From: Candidatus Allofournierella merdipullorum
GTDB taxonomy: Bacteria > Bacillota > Clostridia > Oscillospirales > Ruminococcaceae
Reading direction: 5' to 3'
Assembly (NCBI GenBank): GCA_019116345.1
Contig: DXBV01000118.1
Span: 1-64,000 of the forward strand
DNA length: 64,000 nucleotides
In this document: piece after piece, positions 49,681 to 58,088 of the stretch
Layout: each line of letters starts with the position of its first letter
Numbering within the stretch: the stretch's first letter is position 1
The notes under the pieces: model-generated
Databases searched by the model: none
What the model was told of the DNA's origin: nothing
The model's input: only the letters and a program-made list of their open reading frames with translations
Translations under genes and position numbers: made by a program

Positions 49681-50295
49681 ATGACACAAAGCCAAACCGC
49701 CTGGCCGGCGCGGTATTACGAGGAATTCGACGCGGAAAAGCGCCGCTGGATGCTGGAGGAAGCCATAGCCATCGGCGAGGGCGACGCAGCGGAGAACGAG
49801 ATGCGCCGCAGATTGTGGGATGCGCGCTACGTGCGCCCGCGCAAAAACGCTCCTTTGGCCGACCGGTATGTCGCCCTCTGGCTGGGGCTGGACCGCTGGC
49901 GCAAGCTGGGCCTTGCGCCCCGGCAGGTGCGCGCCGCCGAAAAGGAGCTTCGGGAGACGGCCGCTCTGCTGCTGCCGGAAGCGACCCGCACAGACCCCGG
50001 CCGCACGCTGCTGCACTGTGAGCTGGTGCATGCGGTGCGGCTGTATCTGAAGACCTGCACCGAGAGCAGCTACGGCACCACGCTGATGGGCCTGATGCGG
50101 ATGAAAAACGAGCAGCTCATCGAAAAAGCCGCGGCGGAAACGGCGGAGGTCACCGTGCTGGTGCCCCGCTGGGCAGGTGTGGAGGAAGCGTTCGCGCCTC
50201 TGGCCCCCGCCGCCCGGGAGGCGTTCACGCTGGTTTTCCCGGATGGCGGCGAAGCGCTGGAACGCGCCTTCGCCCGGTGCGCGCAGGGCAAATAA
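49681..50295 (+). CDS. Conserved protein of unknown function
   Basis: 204 residues from the ATG after AAGGAG. It is charged, Ala/Arg/Glu-rich and mostly helical by appearance, with no signal peptide or membrane segment. Recognisable landmarks are WPARYYEEFDAEKRRWMLEEAIA near the N-terminus, RRRLWDARY and SSYGTTLMGLMRMKNEQL. It resembles small clostridial DUF proteins with the same ExNExRRxLWxARY pattern (perhaps DUF6553), but I am not certain of the family. It has its own promoter and terminator. Confidence 0.7.
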   Translation: MTQSQTAWPARYYEEFDAEKRRWMLEEAIAIGEGDAAENEMRRRLWDARYVRPRKNAPLADRYVALWLGLDRWRKLGLAPRQVRAAEKELRETAALLLPEATRTDPGRTLLHCELVHAVRLYLKTCTESSYGTTLMGLMRMKNEQLIEKAAAETAEVTVLVPRWAGVEEAFAPLAPAAREAFTLVFPDGGEALERAFARCAQGK

Positions 50296-50302
50296 AAAAG
50301 CG

Positions 50303-50337
50303 AGGCAGGGCCCCGGCGGGGGCTCTGCCTTTGTTTG
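50303..50337 (+). terminator. Terminator of the 49.7-kb gene
   Basis: aggcagggcccc / ggggctctgcct stem (one mismatch), short loop, followed by TTGTTTG. Confidence 0.75.
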
Positions 50338-50345
50338 TGCGCTGG

Positions 50346-50371
50346 GTGACGTCATCACAGAAGAACGTCAC
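50346..50371. promoter_or_regulatory. Inverted repeat over the thioredoxin promoter
   Basis: GTGACGT-N12-ACGTCAC, a perfect 7-bp repeat, ends 9 bases before the -10 box TATACT (50381-50386). No good -35 box is present, so this may be an activator site in a promoter that depends on it. Confidence 0.5.
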
Positions 50372-50417
50372 ATTTTGGGGTATACTAAATTCAAACAAAG
50401 GAAAGGAGCTGACCGGT

Positions 50418-50741
50418 ATGGCAGCCATGAACATAAACGCGGAACAATTCAAGCAGAGTGTGGCGGGGGACAAGCCCCTGCTGGTGGACTTCTGGGCCCC
50501 CTGGTGCGGCTACTGCCGGCGCATCGGCCCCGCCTATGACCAGATCGCCGGGGAATATTCCGACCGGCTGACCGTGGCCAAGGTGAACATCGACGAGGAC
50601 GGCCAGCTGGCAAAGGACGCCGGCGTGGAGGTCATCCCCACCCTGGTGCTCTACCGGGACGGCAAGGTGCTTGGTTCCATCGTCGCCCCCGATTCCAAGG
50701 CAGCCATCGACCGGTTCATCCGGGAGACGCTGGAGCAGTAA
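50418..50741 (+). CDS. trxA: Thioredoxin
   Basis: 107 residues from the ATG after AAAGGAG. The active site is WAPWCGYCRRIGP: CGYC (Cys30/Cys33) instead of the usual CGPC, which should raise the redox potential somewhat. The cis-proline is in VEVIPTLVLYRDG. It reduces protein disulfides in the cytoplasm and is encoded 13 bases before its reductase. Confidence 0.92.
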   Translation: MAAMNINAEQFKQSVAGDKPLLVDFWAPWCGYCRRIGPAYDQIAGEYSDRLTVAKVNIDEDGQLAKDAGVEVIPTLVLYRDGKVLGSIVAPDSKAAIDRFIRETLEQ

Positions 50742-50754
50742 GGAGACAGTGGAC

Positions 50755-51684
50755 ATGAGCGGGACCCATGTGTATGATATGATCGTGGTGGGCGGCGGCC
50801 CGGGCGGTTACACCGCCGCCCTCTACGCCGCCCGGGCCGGGCTGGACACGCTGGTGCTGGAAAAGCTGTCAGCGGGCGGGCAGATGGCTCTGACCGGCGT
50901 CATCGACAACTACCCCGGCTACGAGGAAGGCATCGACGGCTTCACGCTGGGCGAAAAGATGCAGCAGCAGGCGCAGCGGTTCGGCGCAAAGACCGAGTAC
51001 GCCCAGGTGGAGCGGGCGGACCTGACCGCCTCTCCCAAGGTGCTGCACACCAGCGAGGGCGATTTTTACGCCCGCACCGTGGCGCTGGCCACCGGAGCCG
51101 ACCCCCGGCAGCTGGGGCTGGAACACGAGGCAGCCCTCACCGGCCGCGGCGTGGCTTACTGCGCCGCCTGCGACGGCATGCGCTACAAGGGCAAGACCGT
51201 TGTGGTGGTGGGCGGCGGCAACTCCGCCGCCGAGGACGCCCTGCTGCTGAGCCGCATTGCCGAAAAGGTGATCCTTGTCCACCGGCGGGACACCCTGCGG
51301 GCCACGAAGGTCTATCATCAGCCGCTGATGCAGGCGAAAAACGTGGAGTTTCGCTGGAACAGCACCGTTGCCGAACTGCTTCATGACGACAAACTCACCG
51401 GCGTGAAGCTGCGGGATGTGAACACCGGCGAAGAGACCGTTCTGCCCTGCGACGGGGTGTTCATCAGCGTGGGCCGCAAGCCCGCCACTCAACTGGCCGA
51501 GGGCCAGCTGGAGCTGGACGCGGGCGGCTACATCGTGGCGGACGAGACCACCCGGACCAGCGTGCCCGGCGTTTACGCCGTGGGCGACGTGCGCACGAAG
51601 CTGCTGCGGCAGGTGGTCACCGCGGTGGCCGACGGGGCCATGGCGGTACACATGGCCGAGGAATATCTGGCGAGCGGCATTTGA
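50755..51684 (+). CDS. trxB: Thioredoxin-disulfide reductase
   Basis: 309 residues, start at 50755 after AAGGAGACAGT. The FAD motif is IVVGGGPGGYTAALYAARAG, the redox pair CAACDG (Cys136/Cys139), the NAD(P) motif VVVVGGGNSAAEDALLL and the C-terminal FAD contact GVYAVGDVRTKLLRQVVTAVADGA. The NADP-binding HRRDTLRATK is of the normal type. It keeps the upstream thioredoxin reduced. Confidence 0.95.
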   Translation: MSGTHVYDMIVVGGGPGGYTAALYAARAGLDTLVLEKLSAGGQMALTGVIDNYPGYEEGIDGFTLGEKMQQQAQRFGAKTEYAQVERADLTASPKVLHTSEGDFYARTVALATGADPRQLGLEHEAALTGRGVAYCAACDGMRYKGKTVVVVGGGNSAAEDALLLSRIAEKVILVHRRDTLRATKVYHQPLMQAKNVEFRWNSTVAELLHDDKLTGVKLRDVNTGEETVLPCDGVFISVGRKPATQLAEGQLELDAGGYIVADETTRTSVPGVYAVGDVRTKLLRQVVTAVADGAMAVHMAEEYLASGI

Positions 51685-51696
51685 ACGTTTTCACAG

Positions 51697-51730
51697 CACA
51701 CCGCGGGGAGACCCGCGGTGTGTTTTCTTT
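51697..51730 (+). terminator. Terminator of trxA-trxB
   Basis: Stem cacaccgcggg / cccgcggtgtg, GAGA loop, followed by TTTTCTTTT. Confidence 0.85.
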
Positions 51731-51738
51731 TGCCCCGA

Positions 51739-51767
51739 TTGCCAGACGGAGCCGCCCGTGCTATGAT
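51739..51767 (+). promoter_or_regulatory. Promoter of the kinase-like / macro-domain unit
   Basis: TTGCCA, a 17-base spacer and TATGAT, immediately after the trxB terminator. Confidence 0.65.
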
Positions 51768-51820
51768 GAAGCTGCGGGCGGCAAAGCCGGCCTGCAAAAA
51801 CCGCCGGGAGGGAGAGCCGC

Positions 51821-52327
51821 ATGGTCATTCTGATCGCGGGGGCGTCCCACACGGGAAAGACCGTCCTCGCCCAAAAACTCGTGAAGCGGTACGGCTGCTT
51901 CTGCCTTTCCATCGACCATCTGAAGATGGGCCTCATCCGCAGCGGCCGCACCGGCCTGACCCCCTTGAGCAGCGACCGGGAACTGACGAACCTGCTGTGG
52001 CCGGTGGTGCGGGAGATGGTCAAGACCGCCATTGAGAACGGGCAGGATCTGATCGTGGAGGGCTGCTACATCCCCTTCGACTGGGCAAAGGATTTTCCGG
52101 AGGAATACCGCGCCCACATCCGGTACCGCTGCCTGGTGATGAGTGAAGACTACATCCGCGCCCATTACCGGGACATTCTGGCCCATGCCAACGACGCGGA
52201 GCAGCGAACGTGCGACGACTGCACGCAGGAAGCCCTGCTTTGGGACAACGCCCGGGCGCTGGAGGCCTGCCGCAAATACGGCGCGGAATACATCCTCATC
52301 GACGGGAACTATCAGGTGGACTTTTAA
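51821..52327 (+). CDS. P-loop kinase-like protein
   Basis: 168 residues. Walker A is GASHTGKT (residues 7-14), with VILIAGAS before it; DLIVEGCYIPFDWAKDFP and RCLVMSEDYIRAHYRDI provide the Walker-B-like and lid regions of small-molecule kinases. The family resembles adenylate-kinase-like or 2-phosphoglycerate-kinase-like proteins of unknown substrate. It is the first gene of a unit with the macro-domain protein, 18 bases downstream. Confidence 0.75.
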   Translation: MVILIAGASHTGKTVLAQKLVKRYGCFCLSIDHLKMGLIRSGRTGLTPLSSDRELTNLLWPVVREMVKTAIENGQDLIVEGCYIPFDWAKDFPEEYRAHIRYRCLVMSEDYIRAHYRDILAHANDAEQRTCDDCTQEALLWDNARALEACRKYGAEYILIDGNYQVDF

Positions 52328-52345
52328 AGGAAGGAGGCGGCCCCT

Positions 52346-53314
52346 GTGCCCCTGCGCATCGTGCGAAACGACATCACCACCATGAGGGTGGACGCCATCG
52401 TCAACGCCGCCAACGAGAGCCTGTTGGGCGGCGGAGGGGTGGACGGCGCCATCCACCGGGCCGCCGGGCCCGAACTTCTGGCCGAATGCCGCGGTCTGGG
52501 CGGCTGCAAAACGGGCCGGGCCAAAATCACCAAGGGCTACCGCCTGCCTGCAAAATACGTCATTCACGCCGTGGGCCCTGTGTGGCAGGGCGGCAGCCAC
52601 GGCGAGCGGGAACTGCTGGCGGGGGCTTACCGTGCCTCGCTGGAACTGGCGCTGGAGCACGGTTGCCAAACGGTGGCGTTCCCCCTCATTTCCGCCGGGG
52701 CCTACGGCTACCCCAAAGACCGGGCGCTGAAAACCGCCGTGGACGTGATCGGGGATTTCCTTTTGGCTCACGATATGACCGTCTATCTGGTCATCTTTGA
52801 CCGGGCGGCCTTTTCCATCGGGGAAAAGCTCTTTGCCGACATCGCCGCCTACATCGACGACCGCTATGTGGAGCAGCACACCAGCCCCCGGGAAGAGGAA
52901 TACCGCCGGGCCGCGGCCTTTGCGGCTGCTCCGATGGCGATGCCCGCCGGGCTGGACGAGGCGCTGGACCGGCTGGACGAAAGTTTTTCCCAGATGCTGC
53001 TGCGCAAAATCGACGAAAAGGGCATGACCGACGCCCAGTGTTACAAAAAGGCCAACATCGACCGCAAGCTGTTTTCCAAAATACGCTCGGACGTGCACTA
53101 CCGCCCCTCCAAGCCCACCGCCATGGCCTTTGCCGTCGCGCTGGAACTGCCGCTGGCCGAGGCCCGGGAGCTGCTGGAAAAGGCGGGATTTGCCTTCTCC
53201 CACGCCAGCCGGTTCGACATCATCGTGGAATATTTCATCGCCCACCAGAACTACGATATTTTCCAGATCAACGAGGCTCTGTTCGCCTTTGACCAGAGCC
53301 TGCTGGGCGGCTGA
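52346..53314 (+). CDS. Macro-domain protein with C-terminal HTH-like domain
   Basis: 322 residues from a GTG after AAGGAGG. Residues 1-165 form an Appr-1''-pase macro domain: [53 protein letters not shown] and [14 protein letters not shown] are the ADP-ribose loops. The C-terminal 110 residues ([61 protein letters not shown]) look like an XRE-type helical domain. The macro part should bind or hydrolyse O-acetyl-ADP-ribose or protein ADP-ribose; the extension may target nucleic acid or a partner. Confidence 0.85.
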   Translation: MPLRIVRNDITTMRVDAIVNAANESLLGGGGVDGAIHRAAGPELLAECRGLGGCKTGRAKITKGYRLPAKYVIHAVGPVWQGGSHGERELLAGAYRASLELALEHGCQTVAFPLISAGAYGYPKDRALKTAVDVIGDFLLAHDMTVYLVIFDRAAFSIGEKLFADIAAYIDDRYVEQHTSPREEEYRRAAAFAAAPMAMPAGLDEALDRLDESFSQMLLRKIDEKGMTDAQCYKKANIDRKLFSKIRSDVHYRPSKPTAMAFAVALELPLAEARELLEKAGFAFSHASRFDIIVEYFIAHQNYDIFQINEALFAFDQSLLGG

Positions 53315-53333
53315 GCCCGGAAAGGAGAATCCC

Positions 53334-53684
53334 ATGCCCCGCACCGATGTGACACAGATGCCCTTTTCGACCCTCTATCCCCTGCTGGTGAACAAGGCCG
53401 TGAAGAAGGGCCGCACCCGGGAGGAAGTGGACCGGGTGACCGCCTGGCTCACCGGCTACTCTCCGGAAGACCTCGCCCGCCTGGAGCAAAGCCGCATAAC
53501 CTACGGCGACTTTTTCCGGAATGCTCCCGCCATGAACCCCGGCCGAGCCCTTATCACCGGCAAGGTGTGCGGCGTGCAGGTGGAGGCCATCGAGGACCCG
53601 CTGATGCTGGCGATCCGCCAGCTGGACAAACTGGTGGACGAGCTGGCCAAGGGCCGGCCCATGGAAAAGATCCTGCGCGCATAA
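53334..53684 (+). CDS. DUF2200 family protein
   Basis: 116 residues from the ATG after AAAGGAG. The whole family pattern is present: MPFSTLYPLLVNKAVKKGRTREEVDRVTAWLTGYSPEDL, ITYGDFFRNAPAMNPGRALITGKVCGVQVEAIEDPLM and LDKLVDELAKGRPMEKILR. It is a small cytoplasmic protein of unknown function, 19 bases after the macro-domain gene. Confidence 0.9.
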   Translation: MPRTDVTQMPFSTLYPLLVNKAVKKGRTREEVDRVTAWLTGYSPEDLARLEQSRITYGDFFRNAPAMNPGRALITGKVCGVQVEAIEDPLMLAIRQLDKLVDELAKGRPMEKILRA

Positions 53685-53719
53685 ATGTCGCCCGCCGGGC
53701 GACCCGATGCAAACGAAAT

Positions 53720-53760
53720 CCCCCTATACTGTGTTTGTAAGCAAATCACAGTACAGGGGG
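53720..53760. promoter_or_regulatory. Long inverted repeat over promoter/ribosome site of the VWA gene
   Basis: CCCCCTATACTGTG, 13 bases, CACAGTACAGGGGG: 14-bp arms with one mismatch. The left arm contains TATACT and the right arm the likely Shine-Dalgarno AGGGGG 7 bases before the ATG. It can act as an operator or, if transcription starts further upstream, as a hairpin that hides the ribosome site. Confidence 0.55.
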
Positions 53761-53767
53761 TTTTGTT

Positions 53768-54418
53768 ATGAAAAAAGATTTGACCGAACTGGTATTCATT
53801 CTGGACCGCAGCGGCTCCATGCAGGGGCTGGAAAGCGACACCATCGGCGGGTTCAATTCCCTGCTGGAAAAGCAGAAACGGCAGCCCGGCGAGGCTCTGG
53901 TCTCCACCGTTCTCTTTGACAGTCAGAGCGAAGTCCTCCACGACCGGGTGCAGCTGAGCTCCGTCCGCCCCATCACCGACCGGGACTACTTCGTGCGGGG
54001 CTGCACCGCCCTGCTGGACGCGGTGGGCGGCGCCATCCGCCACATTGGGAACATCCACAAGTACGCCCGGCCCGAGGACGTGCCGGAGCACACCCTGTTC
54101 GTGGTCATCACCGACGGCATGGAGAACGCCAGCCACCATTACACTGCCCGCCAGGTGCGGGAGATGATCCTGCGGCAAAAGGAGCGGTATGGCTGGGAGT
54201 TCCTTTTTTTGGGCGCCAACATCGACGCGGTGGAAACGGCGGGTGATCTCGGCATCGGCGCCGACCGGGCGGTGAACTACCGCTGCGACAGCGCGGGCAC
54301 CCGTTTGAACTACGATGTGGTGAGCCAGGCGGCCTCCGCCGTCCGCAGCAGCGCCCCGCTGAACGCCCACTGGAAAAACCCCATCGAACAGGATTTTCAT
54401 AACCGGCAAAAGAAATAA
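53768..54418 (+). CDS. VWA-domain protein
   Basis: 216 residues, entirely a von Willebrand A domain. The MIDAS motif is LDRSGSM (Asp13, Ser15, Ser17) with the downstream threonine in GCTALLDAVGGAI and aspartate in VVITDGMENAS. There is no signal peptide, so it acts in the cytoplasm, probably as a metal-dependent protein-interaction module. TerY-like proteins have this form, but no other tellurite-type genes are nearby. Confidence 0.88.
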   Translation: MKKDLTELVFILDRSGSMQGLESDTIGGFNSLLEKQKRQPGEALVSTVLFDSQSEVLHDRVQLSSVRPITDRDYFVRGCTALLDAVGGAIRHIGNIHKYARPEDVPEHTLFVVITDGMENASHHYTARQVREMILRQKERYGWEFLFLGANIDAVETAGDLGIGADRAVNYRCDSAGTRLNYDVVSQAASAVRSSAPLNAHWKNPIEQDFHNRQKK

Positions 54419-54420
54419 CA

Positions 54421-54457
54421 AAAACCTCCGGCAGCCGCAGCGCAGCGGGGCCGGAGG
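54421..54457 (-). terminator. Terminator between VWA and AraC genes
   Basis: cctccggc / gccggagg stem with GC-rich loop; on the minus strand followed by TTTTTG, so it best serves the AraC gene. Confidence 0.7.
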
Positions 54458-54465
54458 CAGAGCCG

Positions 54466-55323
54466 TTATTTCTTTTCCACCGGGAGCCAGACCTCGCAAT
54501 AGTATTCCTGGTCCTGCGTGCCCTGTTCGAACTTGCTGGCGTCCGTGTACATTTCCACGTTGATCCCCGCCGCGATCTTGTAATCGGGGTTCGTGGGCAG
54601 CCACTGGGAGAAGATCTGCTGGTTCAGCCCCTGCAGCGCCTGGGGCATTTTGCCGGTGCAGGGGAACACCGCCCAGGTGTGGGCCGGGATGGTGCGGGTG
54701 GTGAAGCCGGCGGGCACCTCGCCGGCGGGGTCATAGTTGTCGGCAATGAGATATTCGAACTCGTTGCCTCCCATGCTCTCGTCCAGATTGATGCCGTACA
54801 TCCCGCGCACCACCTTGCCGCCGCCCTCTGCGAAGTGCTCGGCCCAGAACCGGGGCACTGCTGCGGCGCCCTCCTCATATTTAAAGGTCTTTGCCCGGCA
54901 GAGAACGGTGAACGCCTCTTTTTTCATGATTTTGCAATCCATGTTTTGACCACCTTCCAATGTCACTTTGATCCGAAGCGGCGCAAAGGAACGAACCGCG
55001 CCTCCGCTTTTTCGCAGCGCGGCAGGTGTGAGCCCATGGAAGCGGGCGAACGCTTTGGTGAAGCTGTTCGGCGAGTCGTAGCCGAACTCCAGTGCAATGT
55101 CGATGATCTTCCGGTCCGTCGTGAGGACCTCCAGCCCGGCGGCGGAAAGCCGGCGCTGGCGGATATAGTCGCCCACCGTCATGTCGCACAGCATGGCAAA
55201 GCCCTTTTGAAAATAAAAGGGCGACAGGGCTGCCTGCCGCGCGATGTCCCCGATGGTCAGCTCCTCCCGGAGATGGTCTTCGATGTACCGGATCGCCCGA
55301 TGAATGCTTTCCACCCAATCCAT
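54466..55323 (-). CDS. AraC-family regulator with GyrI-like effector domain
   Basis: 285 residues from the ATG after GAAGG. Two AraC helix-turn-helix motifs come first (LTIGDIARQAALSPFYFQKGFAML; IIDIALEFGYDSPNSFTKAFARFHGLTP). A GyrI-like/effector-binding domain follows (about 125-285), including IPAHTWAVFPCTG. This is the Rob/SoxS-like order seen in multidrug-responsive regulators. The target is unknown. Confidence 0.9.
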   Translation of the reverse strand: MDWVESIHRAIRYIEDHLREELTIGDIARQAALSPFYFQKGFAMLCDMTVGDYIRQRRLSAAGLEVLTTDRKIIDIALEFGYDSPNSFTKAFARFHGLTPAALRKSGGAVRSFAPLRIKVTLEGGQNMDCKIMKKEAFTVLCRAKTFKYEEGAAAVPRFWAEHFAEGGGKVVRGMYGINLDESMGGNEFEYLIADNYDPAGEVPAGFTTRTIPAHTWAVFPCTGKMPQALQGLNQQIFSQWLPTNPDYKIAAGINVEMYTDASKFEQGTQDQEYYCEVWLPVEKK

Positions 55324-55402
55324 TCGGTCACACCTTCCTTCTGGCACCAGCATACATCAAAGCGCCGGTCCCTGCCCGATTTTTTGTGCCCGAGTCTGTC
55401 TG

Positions 55403-55888
55403 CTATCGCTTGAGGGTGAACTCCTGCACCGGGCAGCCAAACTCTTCCCCCAGCCGCCCCTCCGAAAAGCCAAGGCGTTTGTAAAAGGCCCGGGCGGCGG
55501 CTCCCCGCGGGTCGCCCTCCCGGTAGGTGGTCACGGCGACGTCTTTTCCCTCGTCCATCTGCGCCAGCATGGAGGACACCAGTCTCTCTCCAATGTGCTG
55601 CCTGCGGCAGGCCGGGTCCACCGCCAGAAAGCACAGCGCACCGGCTTCCTTCGAGAACAAAAGCGCGCCCACAAGCCGTTCGCCCCGCACTGCGCAGAGC
55701 GCGGACCCGCTTTGCATAAAGCGGAGCGTCACTTCTCGATGTTCCCGCAGCCCCTCCGCGCTTTCCAGCCCCGGAAAATCGTCTTTCACGCGGCACACAA
55801 GGGCCATCCAGCCCTCGATGTCCCGGGGACATGCCGGGCGTATCTCCACCGTCTGTTCCTGCCTTTCAAACATTTTTCTCCGGTCCAT
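55403..55888 (-). CDS. GNAT-family N-acetyltransferase
   Basis: 161 residues. The acetyl-CoA binding core is LCFLAVDPACRRQHIGERLVSSML with the following AAARAFYKRLGFSEG. IRPACPRDIEGWMALV is the N-terminal strand-helix. The acceptor substrate is unknown. The start may be the ATG at 55888 or the fifth codon further on (MFERQ). Confidence 0.85.
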   Translation of the reverse strand: MDRRKMFERQEQTVEIRPACPRDIEGWMALVCRVKDDFPGLESAEGLREHREVTLRFMQSGSALCAVRGERLVGALLFSKEAGALCFLAVDPACRRQHIGERLVSSMLAQMDEGKDVAVTTYREGDPRGAAARAFYKRLGFSEGRLGEEFGCPVQEFTLKR

Positions 55889-55917
55889 CCCACGCCCCCC
55901 TTTTTCCAGTATACCAC

Positions 55918-55949
55918 AAAAAAGCGCCTCCCTGGCGGGAGGCGCTTTT
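55918..55949. terminator. Bidirectional-looking terminator
   Basis: aagcgcctcc / ggaggcgctt stem with flanking A and T runs, after the YhhN-family gene on the minus strand. Confidence 0.75.
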
Positions 55950-55959
55950 CATTATTTTT

Positions 55960-56628
55960 TTAAAATCCCAGGCTGAGGCCCACCAGAAACATCCCGTAAT
56001 AATAAGTGGCCAGATTCGCGGGGTGGACCGCCGGATGAGGGTTGCGGTGAAAATAGAGGAACAAAATCAGCAGGTCGGAAATCCAGAACAGAGCCGCGCC
56101 TGCCAGAACAAGGAAGCACCAGGACTGGCCCAGTCCAATGGCCAGCTGAGCTCCTTTGCCCAAAAAGGCGGAGACAAAGGCGGCATAAATCGCCGCCATG
56201 GGCAAAAGGCGGCCGAAGTGCATGCCGGGCAGGCGGCTCAGGGCCAGCACTCCCAGCGCGCCGGCGGCAGCCGCCGCGGGCACCAGCCAGTTGGCCGGCT
56301 GCAGGCGGCACAGGCCCCAGACGAACAGGCCGTGCCCTGCCAGGAAGCAGGTCCCGCCCGCCACGAACCAGGGCAGCTTGCGGCGGCGGTTGTAGATGGC
56401 CAGCAGCACGTCGCCCGTCACGCAGCAGCCCAGCGCGGGCGCCAGATGCACAAAGGCCTCCGGCCGGCTGCCCACACGGGCCGACACCGCGGCCACCGCC
56501 ACGAAACTCAGGCTGCACAGGATCTTTTCCACCAGATAGCTCTTTTGATCGGAGCAGGCCTTGCGGATAAGCAGGCTCAGCACGGCGGTGTAGGCCAGCA
56601 GCATGCCTGCGATCAGGGTGGTGTTCAC
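55960..56628 (-). CDS. YhhN family (lysoplasmalogenase-like) membrane protein
   Basis: 222 residues with about eight membrane segments. The family pattern includes LGCCVTGDVLLAIYNRRR, GTCFLAGHGLFVWGL and GAALFWISDLLILFLYF, with conserved aspartates. Characterised relatives hydrolyse lysoplasmalogens; clostridial membranes often contain plasmalogens, so that role is plausible here. CCTTAC-T-GTAAGG (56678-56690) upstream is a MerR-like palindrome. Confidence 0.82.
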   Translation of the reverse strand: MNTTLIAGMLLAYTAVLSLLIRKACSDQKSYLVEKILCSLSFVAVAAVSARVGSRPEAFVHLAPALGCCVTGDVLLAIYNRRRKLPWFVAGGTCFLAGHGLFVWGLCRLQPANWLVPAAAAAGALGVLALSRLPGMHFGRLLPMAAIYAAFVSAFLGKGAQLAIGLGQSWCFLVLAGAALFWISDLLILFLYFHRNPHPAVHPANLATYYYGMFLVGLSLGF

Positions 56629-56677
56629 TGGGCGGTCCTCCCCTTGGTTTTGTTGCGCCTTTTGGGTGAAGGCGTTT

Positions 56678-56690
56678 CCTTACTGTAAGG
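56678..56690. promoter_or_regulatory. MerR-like palindrome upstream of the YhhN-family gene
   Basis: CCTTAC-T-GTAAGG, perfect 6-1-6, in the 144-base gap before the guanine deaminase stop. No MerR gene is in the window and no clear -35/-10 pair brackets it. Confidence 0.35.
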
Positions 56691-56772
56691 ATAGCACAGA
56701 ATGTGATTCCTGTCTGCTCTTCAGAGCGTTCTTTCCTTGTATCTGCCGGGCGTTCAGCGGGCCGCCTTTCTT

Positions 56773-58038
56773 TCAGAACAGCCGCCGGCCGGCCACATAC
56801 TTGGCCAGGGGCAGCCCGTCGGAGAGCCAGACCACCCGCTCCAGCCGCTCGGTGAGGGTACACTGGCGGGTGGTGGGCAGGGCGCTGTCGTCCATGACGA
56901 TGGCGTCGAACTCATAGCCGGGCTCGAAGCTGCCCACCTTGCCGAAGAATTCGCCGCCGCCCCTGGTGGCCAGATACAGCGCTTCGGGCAGGGTGAGGGC
57001 GGGCAGGCTGTCGTCCACCAGACGCCAGCGCAGCTTGGAGCTCTGGATGGCGTCGGTCATGGCGCGGAAGATGGAAAGATGCGCCCCGCCGGCCACGTCG
57101 CTGCCCAGGCCCGCTTTCTGGCCCTCGTTCAGCCAGGTGCGCACCGGGGCAATGCCGGAGGACACGTTCATGTTGGACTGGGGGCAGTGGGCCAGGAACA
57201 CGCCCTGTTCCTTCATCCGGGCCCGCTCCTCCTCGCTGCTCCAGATGCAGTGAGCCATCACGGTGCGGCACTCGCCGCCGAACAGGCCCGGCCGGTCATA
57301 GGCTTCGCCGTAGAACCTTGCCCAGGGGCGCAGCTGTTTGACCCACTCGATCTCGGAGAGATTCTCCGACAGGTGAGACTGCATCGCCGTGCCGAACTGC
57401 CGCTGCAGCTCGCCCAGGCCGTCCATCAGCTCTTCGGAGCAGCTGGGGATGAACCGGGGCGTGAGGATGGGCCGCACGCCGGAAAAAGCGGCGCTCTCCT
57501 CCAGCCAGCGACGGGTCTCGGCCAGCGAGCCTTCGGCGGTCTCCCGCAGGTAATCCGGGCAGTTGGAGTCCATGTTCAGCTTGCCCACAAAGCCCCGCAG
57601 GCCCGCCTTTTCCAGCAGTTCCATCAAAAGCAGAGTGGCCGGCCGGTGCACTGTGGCAAAGATGCTCGCCCGGGTGGTGGCGCTACGGGTCAGCTCATCG
57701 GTAAAAATCCGGTAGGCCGCCTGGGCATATTCCGGCGAAGAAAAACGGGCCTCCTCGGGGAAGGCGTTCTCCTCCAGCCAATCCAGCAGTTCCATGTCCA
57801 TGCCCAGCCCCCGGTAGGCGTACTGGCTGGCGTGGACGTGCAGGTCCACCAGACCGGGCAGGATGAGCCGGTCGCCGTGGTCGTGGACGGGGATGCCCGC
57901 GTACCTCTCGGGCAGCGTCTCAAAAATGCCCGCCACCAGTCCGTTTTCGCAGACGAGATACTGCTGCGGCCGCACTTCCAGCTGCCCGCAGACCGGTGTA
58001 AAAATAAGATTGCCCTTCAGGGCGAAAGTTTCTTTCAT
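56773..58038 (-). CDS. guaD: Guanine deaminase, amidohydrolase family
   Basis: 421 residues from the ATG after AAGGAG. It begins FALKGNLIFTPVCGQLEVRPQQYLVCENGLVAGIF. Metal ligands are LVDLHVHASQYAYRGLGMDMELLDWLEENAFPEE, AMQSHLSENLSEIEWV and MAHCIWSSEEE, with GLGSDVAGGAHLS carrying the last aspartate. It converts guanine to xanthine and ammonia in purine salvage or degradation. Monocistronic. Confidence 0.92.
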   Translation of the reverse strand: MKETFALKGNLIFTPVCGQLEVRPQQYLVCENGLVAGIFETLPERYAGIPVHDHGDRLILPGLVDLHVHASQYAYRGLGMDMELLDWLEENAFPEEARFSSPEYAQAAYRIFTDELTRSATTRASIFATVHRPATLLLMELLEKAGLRGFVGKLNMDSNCPDYLRETAEGSLAETRRWLEESAAFSGVRPILTPRFIPSCSEELMDGLGELQRQFGTAMQSHLSENLSEIEWVKQLRPWARFYGEAYDRPGLFGGECRTVMAHCIWSSEEERARMKEQGVFLAHCPQSNMNVSSGIAPVRTWLNEGQKAGLGSDVAGGAHLSIFRAMTDAIQSSKLRWRLVDDSLPALTLPEALYLATRGGGEFFGKVGSFEPGYEFDAIVMDDSALPTTRQCTLTERLERVVWLSDGLPLAKYVAGRRLF

Positions 58039-58088
58039 TGTGCTCTCCTTGCTGCTGCGTGATGCCGGCACAGCGCCGGCCGCAGTTT

